A stretch of DNA of 64,000 bases from Phytomonospora sp040655735 (GCF_040655735.1 NZ_JBFAKK010000018.1:1-64000), one strand, 5' to 3'; positions 7,103 through 16,238 are shown, numbered from the stretch's first letter. Translations and numbers: made by a program. The notes: a model not told the origin generated them from the letters alone.

Positions 7103-8031
7103 CGCCCCCGGGCTCGTCGCGCACCGAGGAGTTCTGGGAGCTGCGGCCGCTGCTGTTCACGATCGCCTACCGGCTCCTCGGCAGCGTCGGCGAGGCCGAG
7201 GACGCCGTCCAGGAGACCTGGCTGCGCTGGGCGGCGTCAACGACGCGGCCCGTCTCGGCCAAGGCGTTCCTCTCGGCGGTGGTCACCCGGATCTCCATCG
7301 ACGTGCTGCGCTCGGCACGGATGCGGCGCGAGGAGTACGTCGGACCTTGGTTGCCCGAACCGCTGCTCACCGATCCCTACGAGGATCCGGAGCGTTCGGC
7401 GGAGCTGGCCGACTCGGTCTCGATGGCCGCGCTGCTCCTGTTGGAGCGGCTCAGCCCGCTCGAACGCGCGGTCTTCGTGCTGCGAGAGGTGTTCGCCTTC
7501 GACTTCGGTGAGGTCGCCTCGACGGTGGGCCGCTCGGAGGAGGCGTGCCGGCAGCTCGCGGTGCGGGCCCGGCGCCACATGGACGGCGGGCGCCCCCGCT
7601 TCGAGGCCGACCGGCGTGAGCGCGAAGCACTCGCCGGCCGCTTCTTCGACGCCTTCAAGGAGGGCGACGTCGACGGGCTGCGGGAACTCCTCGCCGCCGA
7701 CGTGACCATCGTCGGTGACGCGGGCGGGAAGGCTCCGCAGGCTTCGAAGGCGGCCGTCGGCGTCGAGAACGTGGCCCGCCTGCTCGTGGCATTCACCCCG
7801 CCGTTCGCGCGGATCGCCGGGGTCGTGGACAGGTGCGAGGTGAACGGGCAGCCGGGCGCGATCCTCCGCGACCGCGAGGGGAAGGTCCTGAGCGCCTGGG
7901 CGCTCGACGTCCTCGGCGGGCGGATCCAGACGATCCGCACGGTCACCAACCCCGACAAGCTCGGGCACCTGGGACCGGTCGCCGACGCGTGGGCGGCCTT
8001 GCGCGAGGCCGGACGCCCGCGCGGGGTGTGA
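7099..8031 (+). CDS. ECF41-group sigma factor with C-terminal SnoaL-like domain
   Basis: 310 residues: sigma regions 2 (about 10-75) and 4 (about 110-165), then a C-terminal extension of about 130 residues with an NTF2/SnoaL-like fold. Three hallmarks of the ECF41 group are visible: WLPEP (84-88) in the linker, DAGGK (207-211) for the usual DGGGK/R, and NPDKL (284-288). In this group the extension acts as a built-in regulator in place of a separate anti-sigma factor. The GTG start overlaps the stop of the SDR gene. A matching ECF41-type promoter lies upstream of the operon, suggesting autoregulation. Confidence 0.9.
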   Translation: MTPPGSSRTEEFWELRPLLFTIAYRLLGSVGEAEDAVQETWLRWAASTTRPVSAKAFLSAVVTRISIDVLRSARMRREEYVGPWLPEPLLTDPYEDPERSAELADSVSMAALLLLERLSPLERAVFVLREVFAFDFGEVASTVGRSEEACRQLAVRARRHMDGGRPRFEADRREREALAGRFFDAFKEGDVDGLRELLAADVTIVGDAGGKAPQASKAAVGVENVARLLVAFTPPFARIAGVVDRCEVNGQPGAILRDREGKVLSAWALDVLGGRIQTIRTVTNPDKLGHLGPVADAWAALREAGRPRGV

Positions 8032-8035
8032 GGGA

Positions 8036-8074
8036 CGGCGGGCCGTTTCTCCCGTGCGGAGGACCGGCCCGCCG
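8036..8074. terminator. Bidirectional hairpin terminator
   Basis: Perfect 9-bp arms CGGCGGGCC (8036-8044) and GGCCCGCCG (8066-8074) with a 21-base loop lie exactly between the convergent sigma factor and HEAT-like genes. There is no clear T-run on either side, so it may work with Rho. Confidence 0.55.
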
Positions 8075-8083
8075 GAGTCGGGT

Positions 8084-8659
8084 TCAGCTCAGGCCGAGAC
8101 CCTGGCGGACCAGCGAGGCCGAGTGGGCGATGCCCGGGTCTACGTCATCGCCCGCGACCCGGTCGAGAACAGGGCCGTACTCCGGCCAGTCGGCGTAGCC
8201 CATCGCCCAGACGGCGCACTTGCGGACCCGCGGGTCGGCGTCGCGCGAGGCGCGCTCGATCCGGGTGAGGACACCCTCGACCGCTCGCGCCGGCGAACCG
8301 ACGCCGAGGCGCATGACCGCCCGCGCCCGCCCGGCCGGGTAGGCCGCCGCCGACACCTCGTACATGAGGTCGTCGAGGGACCAGACGGCCACGGTCCCGG
8401 CGACGCCGGACAGCGCCGTCTCGCGCGCCTCGGCGGTGCCTCCCTTGGCGAAGACGAAGCGCTCGTCGACGAACTCGTCCTCGACGTAGTGGACGGTCAT
8501 GTCGTCACCGGCCGACCAGGCGAGTTCCCGGTAGACGCGCTGCCCGGGATCGCGTTCGAGCATCCCCAGTGAGGTCCAGCCGTGCGTCTCGGCGCACTCG
8601 GCGAGCGCGGCGAAGCCGGCGTGGTCCTTGAGCACCAATCGGTGACTCTCGTCGGTCAT
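8084..8659 (-). CDS. HEAT-repeat-like hypothetical protein
   Basis: A 191-residue protein of unknown function. The C-terminal part (VEGVLTRIERASRDADPRVRKCAVWAM and onwards) has the helical pairing and the D-PRVR signature of HEAT repeats, which normally form protein-binding solenoids. The N-terminal 110 residues are mixed and rich in acidic and aromatic residues. The start at 8659 (MTDESHR) has AGGGGACGAGG upstream; the longer frame from 8692 does not improve the fit. It is transcribed alone. No catalytic motif is visible. Confidence 0.6.
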   Translation of the reverse strand: MTDESHRLVLKDHAGFAALAECAETHGWTSLGMLERDPGQRVYRELAWSAGDDMTVHYVEDEFVDERFVFAKGGTAEARETALSGVAGTVAVWSLDDLMYEVSAAAYPAGRARAVMRLGVGSPARAVEGVLTRIERASRDADPRVRKCAVWAMGYADWPEYGPVLDRVAGDDVDPGIAHSASLVRQGLGLS

Positions 8660-9046
8660 CGCGGCCTCGTCCCCTTTGCTGCCAAGGATCAAAGCGATAA
8701 TTCAACACTGCGCCGTTCGGCTTCCCCGCAGTGGCTTCCGGTCACCTCCGGGCCCTTTCAGCGGGCGCACGGGCCGCAGGTGACGTCTCGAATCCCTGTG
8801 ATCACGGTCACCAATGACGGTCACTCTGCGTCATATCCCCCGTTCGCTGAAGGGTTCGCGGGAAAACGGCGTTCGACAGTCCAATGTGGACGGCCCCGAG
8901 CGGTTCACAAGTTTCCGGGCTTCTGGGAAGATGCCCGCAGGGGCTGCGGGATCCCTTGTACACCACGGGTTTCGCGTATCAGGGCGATGAAGTGGGAACT
9001 TACCGCCGGATCGGCACGGCCGGTCGCCTTCGTCCACCTATGGCGC
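8660..9046. other. Intergenic region between HEAT-like gene and conservon
   Basis: This divergent spacer is less GC-rich than its surroundings. It holds a direct repeat ACGGTCAC at 8804-8811 and 8817-8824, spaced 13 bases apart start to start, which could be a regulator site. I see no convincing open reading frame or RNA gene in it. Confidence 0.4.
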
Positions 9047-9074
9047 TTTGATCATCATATCGACGTGTTACGAT
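9047..9074 (+). promoter_or_regulatory. Likely promoter of the conservon operon
   Basis: TTTGAT (9047-9052), a 16-base spacer, then TACGAT (9069-9074) fit the actinomycete vegetative consensus (TTGAcn, TAnnnT). A transcript starting near 9081 would have a leader of roughly 100 bases before the GTG at 9184. Confidence 0.5.
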
Positions 9075-9183
9075 CCCCCCGCGCCCAGTTGGGGCGACAT
9101 CCCCCAGTGTGGAGTCCCCCGAGAACTCGGCTGATCGACCGTGCGCATCTCCATGACGAGAACGACCACGATGAAGGACAGTT

Positions 9184-10521
9184 GTGCCTGAAACCGCTTG
9201 GGTAATCGGCATCGTCGTTACGGCGACGGTGTTCTCTTTCTTCCTCCTGCGTCAAAGAACAGTGAACAAGAGAGCGATCGAGGCCGAGCGAGCACGCTAT
9301 GAGGCGGCCGTCGGCGAGGTCGAAAAGGCCCGCTCCTACAACCTCGCCTATGTCAACGAGGCCCGTTACCTCGCTGATGTGCGCGTTCCCGCCTGCGTCG
9401 AGATCCAGGCCCGCAACACGCCGGGAGTGAACGTCCCGGGCCTTTCCCGGCCCACATTCGAGGGCTCGGCCCTCGACGAGTCCTACCAGCAGGTCCTCGA
9501 CGGGATCGGCAAGGGCTTCGAGGTCATGCGGCGCGACGTGAGCGGCTCGGCCCGCGTGGTCGTCGAGCACCTCCTCGACGAACCGCTGGTCCGGATGACG
9601 CGGCTGAGCGCCGGAATCCTCGCCGAGATGGAGCAGCACCACGACCCCGCGGTGGTGGAGTCCCTGATGAGACTGGACTCGCTGGCCAGCACCGCCCGCC
9701 ACGCCGTGCAGCGCGGCCTGATCCTGGCCGGCGCCTGGCCCGGTGTGCAGCGCGACACCAGCCCCATCGGCGACGTCGTCGAAGCCGCCCGCGGACGCGT
9801 CGAGACGCACACCAGCATCAAGCACCTCTACAGCAATACCGCCGCCGACGTGTGGGTCCACGGAAGAATCGTGGAACCGCTGGTGGTCGCGTTGACCGAA
9901 CTGCTCGACAATGCCGCCAAGCATTCCGCGCGGCCCGTCGACGTGAAAGTCCAGGACGCCGCGACCGGATACGCGATCGTCGTCGACGACGCCGGGATCG
10001 GAATGAACACCCGCCAGCGCGATCAGGCCAATGCACTGATGAGCAGCGAGGTCACCGTCGACATCACGACACTCGGCGACGGCGGTCAGGTCGGATTCCA
10101 CATCGTCGGCGCATTGTGCCGCCGATACGGATTCCGCGCCGAAATCGCCGGCCCCTCGGCATTCGGCGGAACCAGGGTGGTCATGCTCATCTCCCGCGAC
10201 GACATCTCGACCGGCGCGGCGAATGCGGCCGACGCCGGCGGTGCCGAGCCCAGCGCCGCGCGGCTGGCGAACCCGCCCATGCGCCGCGACACCGGGCAGC
10301 TGCCCGTGCCGTCCCCGCGGCCCGCCCCCGTGCCGGAGTCGGAGTCGGAGCGGACCGTCTCGGGTCTGCCCGTCCGCCAGCGCGGCTCCAGACCCTCGCC
10401 CATGCCCGCACCGCCCGAACGCAGCGTCGCGCCCGTCGCCTTCGATCCCGACGAGGCGGCGGCCGGACTGGCCAATTTCTCGCGAGCATTCAACGACACC
10501 GAAGAAGGAGAGCCGAAGTGA
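9184..10521 (+). CDS. Conservon sensor-like histidine kinase/ATPase (CvnA type)
   Basis: 445 residues with one N-terminal transmembrane segment (about 4-22), a helical linker, and a GHKL-type ATPase domain: N-box LTELLDNAAKHS, G1 VDDAGIGMN, G2 near GGQVGFHIV, and GGTRVVM. The last 110 residues are Pro/Ser-rich and probably disordered. This is the first gene of a conservon, the four-gene actinomycete cassette proposed to work like a membrane-associated G-protein system. The typical phosphoacceptor-His box is not obvious, as is usual for these proteins. The GTG start follows AAGGAC. The next gene overlaps by 4 bases. Confidence 0.9.
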   Translation: MPETAWVIGIVVTATVFSFFLLRQRTVNKRAIEAERARYEAAVGEVEKARSYNLAYVNEARYLADVRVPACVEIQARNTPGVNVPGLSRPTFEGSALDESYQQVLDGIGKGFEVMRRDVSGSARVVVEHLLDEPLVRMTRLSAGILAEMEQHHDPAVVESLMRLDSLASTARHAVQRGLILAGAWPGVQRDTSPIGDVVEAARGRVETHTSIKHLYSNTAADVWVHGRIVEPLVVALTELLDNAAKHSARPVDVKVQDAATGYAIVVDDAGIGMNTRQRDQANALMSSEVTVDITTLGDGGQVGFHIVGALCRRYGFRAEIAGPSAFGGTRVVMLISRDDISTGAANAADAGGAEPSAARLANPPMRRDTGQLPVPSPRPAPVPESESERTVSGLPVRQRGSRPSPMPAPPERSVAPVAFDPDEAAAGLANFSRAFNDTEEGEPK

Positions 10522-10973
10522 CCGCTCAGCAGCACGTCGATGCCGAGATGGGCCGACAGCTCGACCACATCACCCAGGAGAACGGCTGCCTGCACGCCGT
10601 CTTGTTCACCGGCGACGGACTCCTGAAGGCGAAGTCCTCGGGCATCGACCGCGCCGACGCCGAACGGGCCGCGGCCGGTCTCACCGGGATCGGGTCGCTC
10701 TCACGAGGGCTCGGCGACTTCTGCGGCACCGACCACCTCGCCTGGCGGCGCACGATCGTCGACTTCGGCGAGCACACCGTCATGGTGCTGACCGCCGCGG
10801 CGAACACCTACCTCGCGGTGTCCGTCGCGGCCGGGCTGACCAGCGACCAGATCGTCGTGGTGACGCACACGGCGGTCGGTGTCATCAAGGCGATGAACGA
10901 GCACCTCGGTGCGCCCGAGCGGGCGCGCGGCACGACAGGGAATCCGAACCCGAGTACATACGAAAGGGTCTGA
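10518..10973 (+). CDS. Conservon roadblock/LC7 protein (CvnB type)
   Basis: A 151-residue protein with the roadblock/LC7 fold: an N-terminal helix, then CLHAVLFTGDGLLKAKSSGI, and later ANTYLAVSVAAG. Related proteins such as MglB act on small GTPases, and in a conservon it is expected to pair with the GTPase two genes downstream. The GTG start overlaps the kinase stop (GTGA) and has AAGGAG upstream. The last 20 residues are polar and loosely conserved. Confidence 0.88.
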   Translation: MTAQQHVDAEMGRQLDHITQENGCLHAVLFTGDGLLKAKSSGIDRADAERAAAGLTGIGSLSRGLGDFCGTDHLAWRRTIVDFGEHTVMVLTAAANTYLAVSVAAGLTSDQIVVVTHTAVGVIKAMNEHLGAPERARGTTGNPNPSTYERV

Positions 10974-10977
10974 AGCC

Positions 10978-11334
10978 ATGACGCCCGTGCGCCGCAGCCG
11001 TGCCGGACTGGTCCGGTCGCACACCCCGACCGACGGCCAGGCCAGGCCCGTGCGATCGAGTCTCGACGAGAGCACGCTCCTGTACCCCGACACCAACATC
11101 GAGCGCGGTGGGCTCTCGATGACGGCCAGCCGGGTGATGGACCTGCTGGCACCGGGCGTGCTGGCGCTGGCCGAGATCAGTGCGCACCTGCGCATGCCGG
11201 TCCCCATCGTGAAGGTCATCGCCGCCGATCTCGTCGCCAGCGGACACGTGCTGGCGCGCACCCCCGCCCCGCCGGAGCAGCGCAACGATTGCGAACTGCT
11301 GGAGAGGATCCTCAGTGCCCTCCATGAGCTCTGA
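10978..11334 (+). CDS. Conservon DUF742 protein (CvnC type)
   Basis: A 118-residue protein with the DUF742 layout: a basic N-terminus (PVRRSRAGLVRSHTPTDGQA), then LAPGVLALAEISAHLRMPVP and VKVIAADLVASGHVL, which resembles a winged-helix, and finally ELLERILSALHEL. The third gene of the conservon; biochemical role unknown. Start ATG at 10978, 4 bases after the previous stop, with AAGGG upstream. Its end overlaps the GTPase start by 20 bases, so translation is probably coupled. Confidence 0.88.
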   Translation: MTPVRRSRAGLVRSHTPTDGQARPVRSSLDESTLLYPDTNIERGGLSMTASRVMDLLAPGVLALAEISAHLRMPVPIVKVIAADLVASGHVLARTPAPPEQRNDCELLERILSALHEL

Positions 11335-11926
11335 CGTCCGACATCTGCCGACCAGCGTCACCCAGAGCGTGAAGATCATCGTCCTGGGCCCGTTCGGGGT
11401 CGGCAAGACGACGCTCATCAACAGCGTCTCCGAGATCCGTCCACTGTCGACGGAGGAGACCATGACCCAGTACGGGCAGGAGGTCGACGACCTCGCCGAT
11501 CTGCCCGACAAGACGACCACCACGGTCGCGATGGACTTCGGGCGCCTGACCATCGGCGACGACGTCGCCCTGTACCTGTTCGGGGCGCCCGGGCAGCCGC
11601 GCTTCCGCAGCTTCGTCGACGACCTGATGCTCGGCGCGCTCGGCGGCATCGTCCTGGCCGACACCCGCCGGATCGAGGCGAGCTTCGACCACATCGACCG
11701 GCTCGAACACGCCGGCGTCCCCTATGTGATCACCGTCAACACCTTCGACGGCGCCCCCGCCTACAGCGAGGACGAGCTGCGGCAGGCCTTCCAGCTCGAC
11801 GAGGACACGCCGCTGGTCGTCTGCGACGCCCGGCGGCGCGACTCGGCGAAACTGCCGCTGATCTCCCTGGTCCGCCACCTCCTGGCCCGCAGCGAAGCAT
11901 CCCGACCGGAGCCTTCCCACGCATGA
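11315..11926 (+). CDS. Conservon GTP-binding protein (CvnD type)
   Basis: 203 residues. The Walker A/G1 motif GPFGVGKTT is at about 25-33, a switch Thr run (DKTTTTVAMDFG) gives G2, and LFGAPGQPRF is G3. The usual NKxD G4 motif is replaced by VNTFDG, as is common in the conservon GTPases, which weakens guanine selection. The GTG start at 11315 follows GGAGAGGA inside the end of the DUF742 gene. Its stop overlaps the first P450 start (ATGA). It is expected to act as the switch of the conservon module. Confidence 0.9.
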   Translation: MPSMSSDVRHLPTSVTQSVKIIVLGPFGVGKTTLINSVSEIRPLSTEETMTQYGQEVDDLADLPDKTTTTVAMDFGRLTIGDDVALYLFGAPGQPRFRSFVDDLMLGALGGIVLADTRRIEASFDHIDRLEHAGVPYVITVNTFDGAPAYSEDELRQAFQLDEDTPLVVCDARRRDSAKLPLISLVRHLLARSEASRPEPSHA

Positions 11927-13137
11927 ACGAGACCGCCACCTCTTTGCCGCAACTATTCGGGGACTCCTTCACGGTCGATCCGAACACGGCCTACAACGCG
12001 CTGCGCGCCGCCGGTCCGGTGGCGTGGGCGGAGCTGTCGCCCGGCGTTCACGGCCTGGTCGTCACCAGCCATCCCGCGGCCGTCGAGCTGCTGTCGAGCC
12101 CTCCGGGCGTCTACACCCGCGACACCCGCAACTGGGCGGCGCTGAACGAGGGACGGGTGCCGCCGGACAGTCCGCTGCTGGGCATCCTGGGGTGGCGGCC
12201 GAGCCTCCTCTACGCCGACGGCGCCGAGCACGCGCGCCTGCGTACCGCCATCGAGGACTGCATGTCGCGGGTGCGCGCGTGGCGCCTGAAGGAGATCACC
12301 CGCGAGGCGGCGCTGAGCATCATCGCCGGCCTCAACGGCAAGGGCCGCGCCGAGCTCGTCGCCGAGTACGCGATGAGCGTCCCGCTGCTCGTCTTCACCG
12401 AGTTGCTGGGCTGCTCGCCGGAGGTGAGCGCGCAGATCGTCGACGCCTGTGCCAAGGTCATCGGGGCGGGGCCGGACGCCGCGCAGGGCAGCGAGGAGTT
12501 CGGCGGGATCCTGGCCGGGATCGTCGCCCTCAAGCGCGAACAGCCCGGCGACGACCTGGCCAGCTGGATGATCGCGCACGCCAACGAGCTGACCTTCGAG
12601 GAGGTCGTCTCCAGCCTCTACACCCTCGTCGGCGCCGGCCACGTGCCCACCTCCACGTGGATCGTGCAGGCCCTGCGGCTGCTCCTGACCGACGACGACT
12701 ACAGCGGCGACCTCACCGCCGGAGCCGTCAGCGTCCGCCGCGCGATGGAGAAGGCGCTGTGGGAGGCCAGTCCGCTGTCGACGTTCAGCTTCCACTTCGC
12801 CGTCGCCGACACCCGCCTCAACGGCGTCCCCATCCCCAGGGGCGTACCGGTGCTGATCAGCCACCACGCGGTCAACACCGACCCGGCGCTGCCCTCGAAC
12901 GTCTCCTACGACTCGCGCGCGCACCTGGCCTTCTCCGCCGGCGACCACCGCTGCCCGGCGCCGGTCCATGCCGCGATCATCACCCAGGAGGCGATCACGG
13001 CCGTCCTCGAACACCTCTGGGACGTTCGGCTCGCCGACAAGGGCCGCGTACCGAACATGCCGGGGCTCTTCCACCAGTGCCCCGCGCATTTGAACGTCGC
13101 GTTCACTCCCGCGACGGCAACTTCCCCACCCCGGTAA
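11923..13137 (+). CDS. Conservon-linked cytochrome P450, CYP157-like, lacking ExxR
   Basis: 404 residues. The haem-thiolate Cys is Cys344 in FSAGDHRCPAP, a variant of FGxGxHxCxG. The K-helix, which should hold the conserved Glu and Arg, reads EKALWEASP: they align with Lys277 and Trp280. The I-helix has GAGHVPTST (237-245) instead of the usual acid-alcohol pair. Members of the CYP157 family are known to sit beside conservons and to lack ExxR, so this is probably that family. Catalysis may be altered or absent. ATG overlaps the GTPase stop. Confidence 0.85.
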   Translation: MNETATSLPQLFGDSFTVDPNTAYNALRAAGPVAWAELSPGVHGLVVTSHPAAVELLSSPPGVYTRDTRNWAALNEGRVPPDSPLLGILGWRPSLLYADGAEHARLRTAIEDCMSRVRAWRLKEITREAALSIIAGLNGKGRAELVAEYAMSVPLLVFTELLGCSPEVSAQIVDACAKVIGAGPDAAQGSEEFGGILAGIVALKREQPGDDLASWMIAHANELTFEEVVSSLYTLVGAGHVPTSTWIVQALRLLLTDDDYSGDLTAGAVSVRRAMEKALWEASPLSTFSFHFAVADTRLNGVPIPRGVPVLISHHAVNTDPALPSNVSYDSRAHLAFSAGDHRCPAPVHAAIITQEAITAVLEHLWDVRLADKGRVPNMPGLFHQCPAHLNVAFTPATATSPPR

Positions 13138-13147
13138 GGAGCACCAA

Positions 13148-14362
13148 GTGAGCCACCCCTCCCCGGCACTGGTCGTCATGGATTCCACCGGAAGACGGCT
13201 GTACCGGCAGACCGACGAGCTGCGCGCGGGCGGCGACGCCACCCGCGTGGCATTGCCCGGCGGTTTAACCGCCTGGTCGGTCACCTCGACCCCCATGATC
13301 AAGTCCCTCGTCACCGACCCGAGGGTCACCCGCGACCCCCGCAAGGGCTGGCCCGGCTTCACCGACGAGACCCAGCCGCCGTGGATGATGCCCTGGACGC
13401 CGGCGTCGATGTTCAACGCCTCCGGGACCGACCACACCCGGCTGCGCAAGCTCATCAGCCCGGCGTTCACACAGCGCCGCGTCGAGGCGCTGCGCCCGTC
13501 GGTGACGGCCATCGTCGACGGCCTCCTCGACGCGCTCACCACGGCCCCGCAAGGTGAGCCGGTCGACCTGCGCGCCACCTTCTCCTACAAGATCCCCATC
13601 ACGGTCATCTGCGACCTCCTCGGCGTGCCCAAGGAGCACCGGGACCTGATGGCCCAGGTCATGGAGGCGGCCATCGACACCTCCATGTCCGCCGAGGAGG
13701 CCGCGGCCAACAACTACGCGATGGTCAAGGCGATCATCGACCTCATCGCCGCCAAGCGCGAAGAACCCGGCGACGACATGACCACGCAGCTGCTGGACAT
13801 CCACGACGACGGCGACCGCCTCACCGAGCAGGAACTGGTGGCGACGCTGATCCTCATGGTCGGCGCCGGGTCCGAGACCGCCGTGAGCCTCATCGACCAC
13901 TCCACGGTCGCGCTGCTCACGCACCCGGAGCACCTGGCTACCACCCGGGCCGAGGACCGCTGGAACGACGTGATCGAGGAGTCCCTGCGGCGGGACGCGC
14001 CGATCATGCACATCCCGGCGCGCTACGCGCTGGAGGACATCACCCTCCCCGACGGAACCCTCATCAGGACCGGTGAGCTCATCCTCATCGGCTTCGGCGC
14101 CGCCGGCCGCGACCCTTCGGCGCACGACCGCCGCGACGAGTGGGACCTCGACCGCACCGACAAGGCGCACCTCGCCTTCGGTCACGGCATCCACTACTGC
14201 ATGGGCGCCCCGCTGGCGCGGCTGGAGGCGACCGTCGCGCTGCGGCGCCTCTTCGACCGCTTCGACGTCGAACTCGCCGTCGAACCCTCGGAGCTGCGGC
14301 GGCAGCCGTCGTTCATCGGCAACGACTACAGCGCCGTCCCGGTGCTGCTGACCAGGCGCTAG
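13148..14362 (+). CDS. Cytochrome P450, CYP154-like, in the conservon operon
   Basis: 404 residues with all normal P450 elements: I-helix VGAGSETAV, ExxR as E278-S-L-R281, and FGHGIHYCMG with haem ligand Cys351. Soluble bacterial class, needing ferredoxin and a reductase encoded elsewhere. The GTG start is 11 bases after the preceding P450, with TAAGGAGC upstream, so both are in one operon with the conservon. A pairing of one normal and one degenerate P450 next to a conservon is known in streptomycetes. Substrate unknown. Confidence 0.9.
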   Translation: MSHPSPALVVMDSTGRRLYRQTDELRAGGDATRVALPGGLTAWSVTSTPMIKSLVTDPRVTRDPRKGWPGFTDETQPPWMMPWTPASMFNASGTDHTRLRKLISPAFTQRRVEALRPSVTAIVDGLLDALTTAPQGEPVDLRATFSYKIPITVICDLLGVPKEHRDLMAQVMEAAIDTSMSAEEAAANNYAMVKAIIDLIAAKREEPGDDMTTQLLDIHDDGDRLTEQELVATLILMVGAGSETAVSLIDHSTVALLTHPEHLATTRAEDRWNDVIEESLRRDAPIMHIPARYALEDITLPDGTLIRTGELILIGFGAAGRDPSAHDRRDEWDLDRTDKAHLAFGHGIHYCMGAPLARLEATVALRRLFDRFDVELAVEPSELRRQPSFIGNDYSAVPVLLTRR

Positions 14363-14416
14363 ACCGAGATCGCGACATCGTCCCATGTGGACGGTGCCGC
14401 TCCCGCGCATGAGCCG

Positions 14417-14445
14417 GAGGCCGGGTCCCCGAGGGATCCGGCCTC
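14417..14445 (+). terminator. Terminator of the conservon operon
   Basis: Perfect 8-bp arms GAGGCCGG (14417-14424) and CCGGCCTC (14438-14445) lie 55 bases after the last P450 stop and are followed by TTGCACG. The position at the end of a long operon supports terminator function, though the T-run is poor. Confidence 0.6.
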
Positions 14446-14579
14446 TTGCACGTCGCGAACCGAAGGCCTCGGCGCCGTGGCCAAGATCACCCGCCTCACG
14501 AAGGACCGTGCGCGCCTACTCAAGCACCCCTGCGAACCGGTAGGTTGCGTAAGCGAATCCGCGAGTGAGGAGAGGTCCA

Positions 14580-16238
14580 ATGCCGGAACTGGTGCTGGGG
14601 CCGTTGCTCAGACACGTCGACACGAACTCCGCCACCGTATGGGTGGAGACCGACGCGCCATGCGAGGTCACGGTCGCGGGCTCCTCCGCCCGCACCTTCC
14701 AGGTCGAGGGCCATCACTACGCCCTCGTCGTGATCACCGGGCTCGAACCGGGCACGGCCGTCGACTACGAGGTCGTGCTCGACGGCGAGGTCCACTGGCC
14801 CGAGACCGGCTCCGGCCTGCCCCCCAGCCGGATCCGCACGCTCCCCGTCGGCGGCGACGACGACTTCCTGCTCCTCTTCGGCTCCTGCCGCCTCCCGGAG
14901 AGCGACGACCCACTGGAGAACGTGTCCTGGGGCACCGACGCGCTGGCCGCCTACGCCGTGCGCATGGCCACCCGGCCCGAGGCCGAGTGGCCCGACGCGC
15001 TCGCCCTGCTCGGCGACCAGGTCTACGCCGACGAGACGAGCAAGGCGACCGGCGCCTGGATCGGCGAACGCCGCGACGTGAACGTCGCCCCCGGGACCGA
15101 GGTCGCCGACTTCACCGAGTACGTCCGGCTCTACCACGAGTCGTGGTCGGCGAAGCTGGTCCGCTGGCTGTTCTCCACGGTGCCGACCTCGATGATCTTC
15201 GACGACCACGACGTGCGCGACGACTGGAACACCTCGCAGGCCTGGCGCGACGAGATCGAGCGCACCTCCTGGTGGAGTTCGCGCGAGCGCGGGGCGCTGA
15301 TCAGCTACTGGATCTACCAGCACATCGGGAACCTGTCGCCGACCGAGTTGGCCGAGGACAAGACCTACCGGGCCGTCCTGGAGGCCGGGCGCGACGGCGA
15401 CGCGATCGAAGTGCTGCGCGAGTTCGCCGACGAGGCCGACCGGGAGGTCAACGGGCGCAAGGGGACCCGCTGGAGCTACCGGCGCGACTTCGGCAACGTG
15501 CGGCTCCTGGTCGTCGACACGCGGTCGGGCCGCATCCTGGAGGACGGGAACCGGTCGATGGTCGGCGACGGGGAGTTCGAGTGGATCGAGGACAACGCCA
15601 CCGGCGACTACGAGCACCTGCTGATCGGATCCTCGCTGCCGTGGCTGATGCCGCACGCGATCAGTCACGCGCAGTCGATGAACGAGATCGCCTGCCGGCG
15701 ACCGGGTTGGCGCGGTCGGCTCGCGGAGAAGCTGCGGCAGGCCGCCGACCTGGAGCACTGGCCGTCCTTCCGGGACTCCTCCGACCGGCTCACCCGGCTG
15801 ATCCGCCGGATCGCCGAGGGCACGGCCGCGTCGGTGAGCGTCCTGTCCGGTGACGTGCACCATGTCTACGCCGCCGAGGCGACCTTCGACCGTCCGGTCA
15901 ACGCTCGCGTCTACCAGCTGACCTGCTCGCCGCTGCACAACCGGGTCGAGTGGTGGATGCGGCCGGTGTTCCGCGCCGCGTGGTGGAAGTGGCTGGCGGC
16001 GTTCCCCCGGTTCCTGATGCTCCGCTCGCGGCACATCAAGCCGCTGCCGGTCTCGTGGGACAAGATCGCGGGCCCCTACTTCGGGAACGCGGTCGCCTCG
16101 CTGCGCATCCGCGGGCGGGAGGCGACGATGCTCATCGAGCGCGCCTCCAGCACCGCCGACGGCCCGTACCTGCGGGCTCTGCCGACGATACCGCTGACCG
16201 GCCCGGCAACCGGGCTCGCCCCGTCGGACAAGCCCTAG
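14580..16238 (+). CDS. PhoD-like metallophosphoesterase
   Basis: 552 residues. An N-terminal beta-sandwich (about 1-90) precedes a metallophosphatase core with LLGDQVYADE, IFDDHDVRDDWN and SGDVHHVYAA, the metal ligands of the PhoD (alkaline phosphatase D) family. Related enzymes hydrolyse phosphate mono- or diesters with Ca/Fe. No signal peptide is present, so unlike classic Tat-exported PhoD this one should be cytoplasmic. The ATG at 14580 follows GAGGAGAGG. Its 3' end overlaps the end of the convergent MFS gene by 107 bases, and its TAG stop sits in a partial copy of the palindromic repeat. Confidence 0.85.
   Translation: MPELVLGPLLRHVDTNSATVWVETDAPCEVTVAGSSARTFQVEGHHYALVVITGLEPGTAVDYEVVLDGEVHWPETGSGLPPSRIRTLPVGGDDDFLLLFGSCRLPESDDPLENVSWGTDALAAYAVRMATRPEAEWPDALALLGDQVYADETSKATGAWIGERRDVNVAPGTEVADFTEYVRLYHESWSAKLVRWLFSTVPTSMIFDDHDVRDDWNTSQAWRDEIERTSWWSSRERGALISYWIYQHIGNLSPTELAEDKTYRAVLEAGRDGDAIEVLREFADEADREVNGRKGTRWSYRRDFGNVRLLVVDTRSGRILEDGNRSMVGDGEFEWIEDNATGDYEHLLIGSSLPWLMPHAISHAQSMNEIACRRPGWRGRLAEKLRQAADLEHWPSFRDSSDRLTRLIRRIAEGTAASVSVLSGDVHHVYAAEATFDRPVNARVYQLTCSPLHNRVEWWMRPVFRAAWWKWLAAFPRFLMLRSRHIKPLPVSWDKIAGPYFGNAVASLRIRGREATMLIERASSTADGPYLRALPTIPLTGPATGLAPSDKP

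Noticed and set aside
11953..13578. Minus-strand open frame of 541 codons
   Set aside because: Antisense to both P450 genes; composition is that of a GC-rich shadow.
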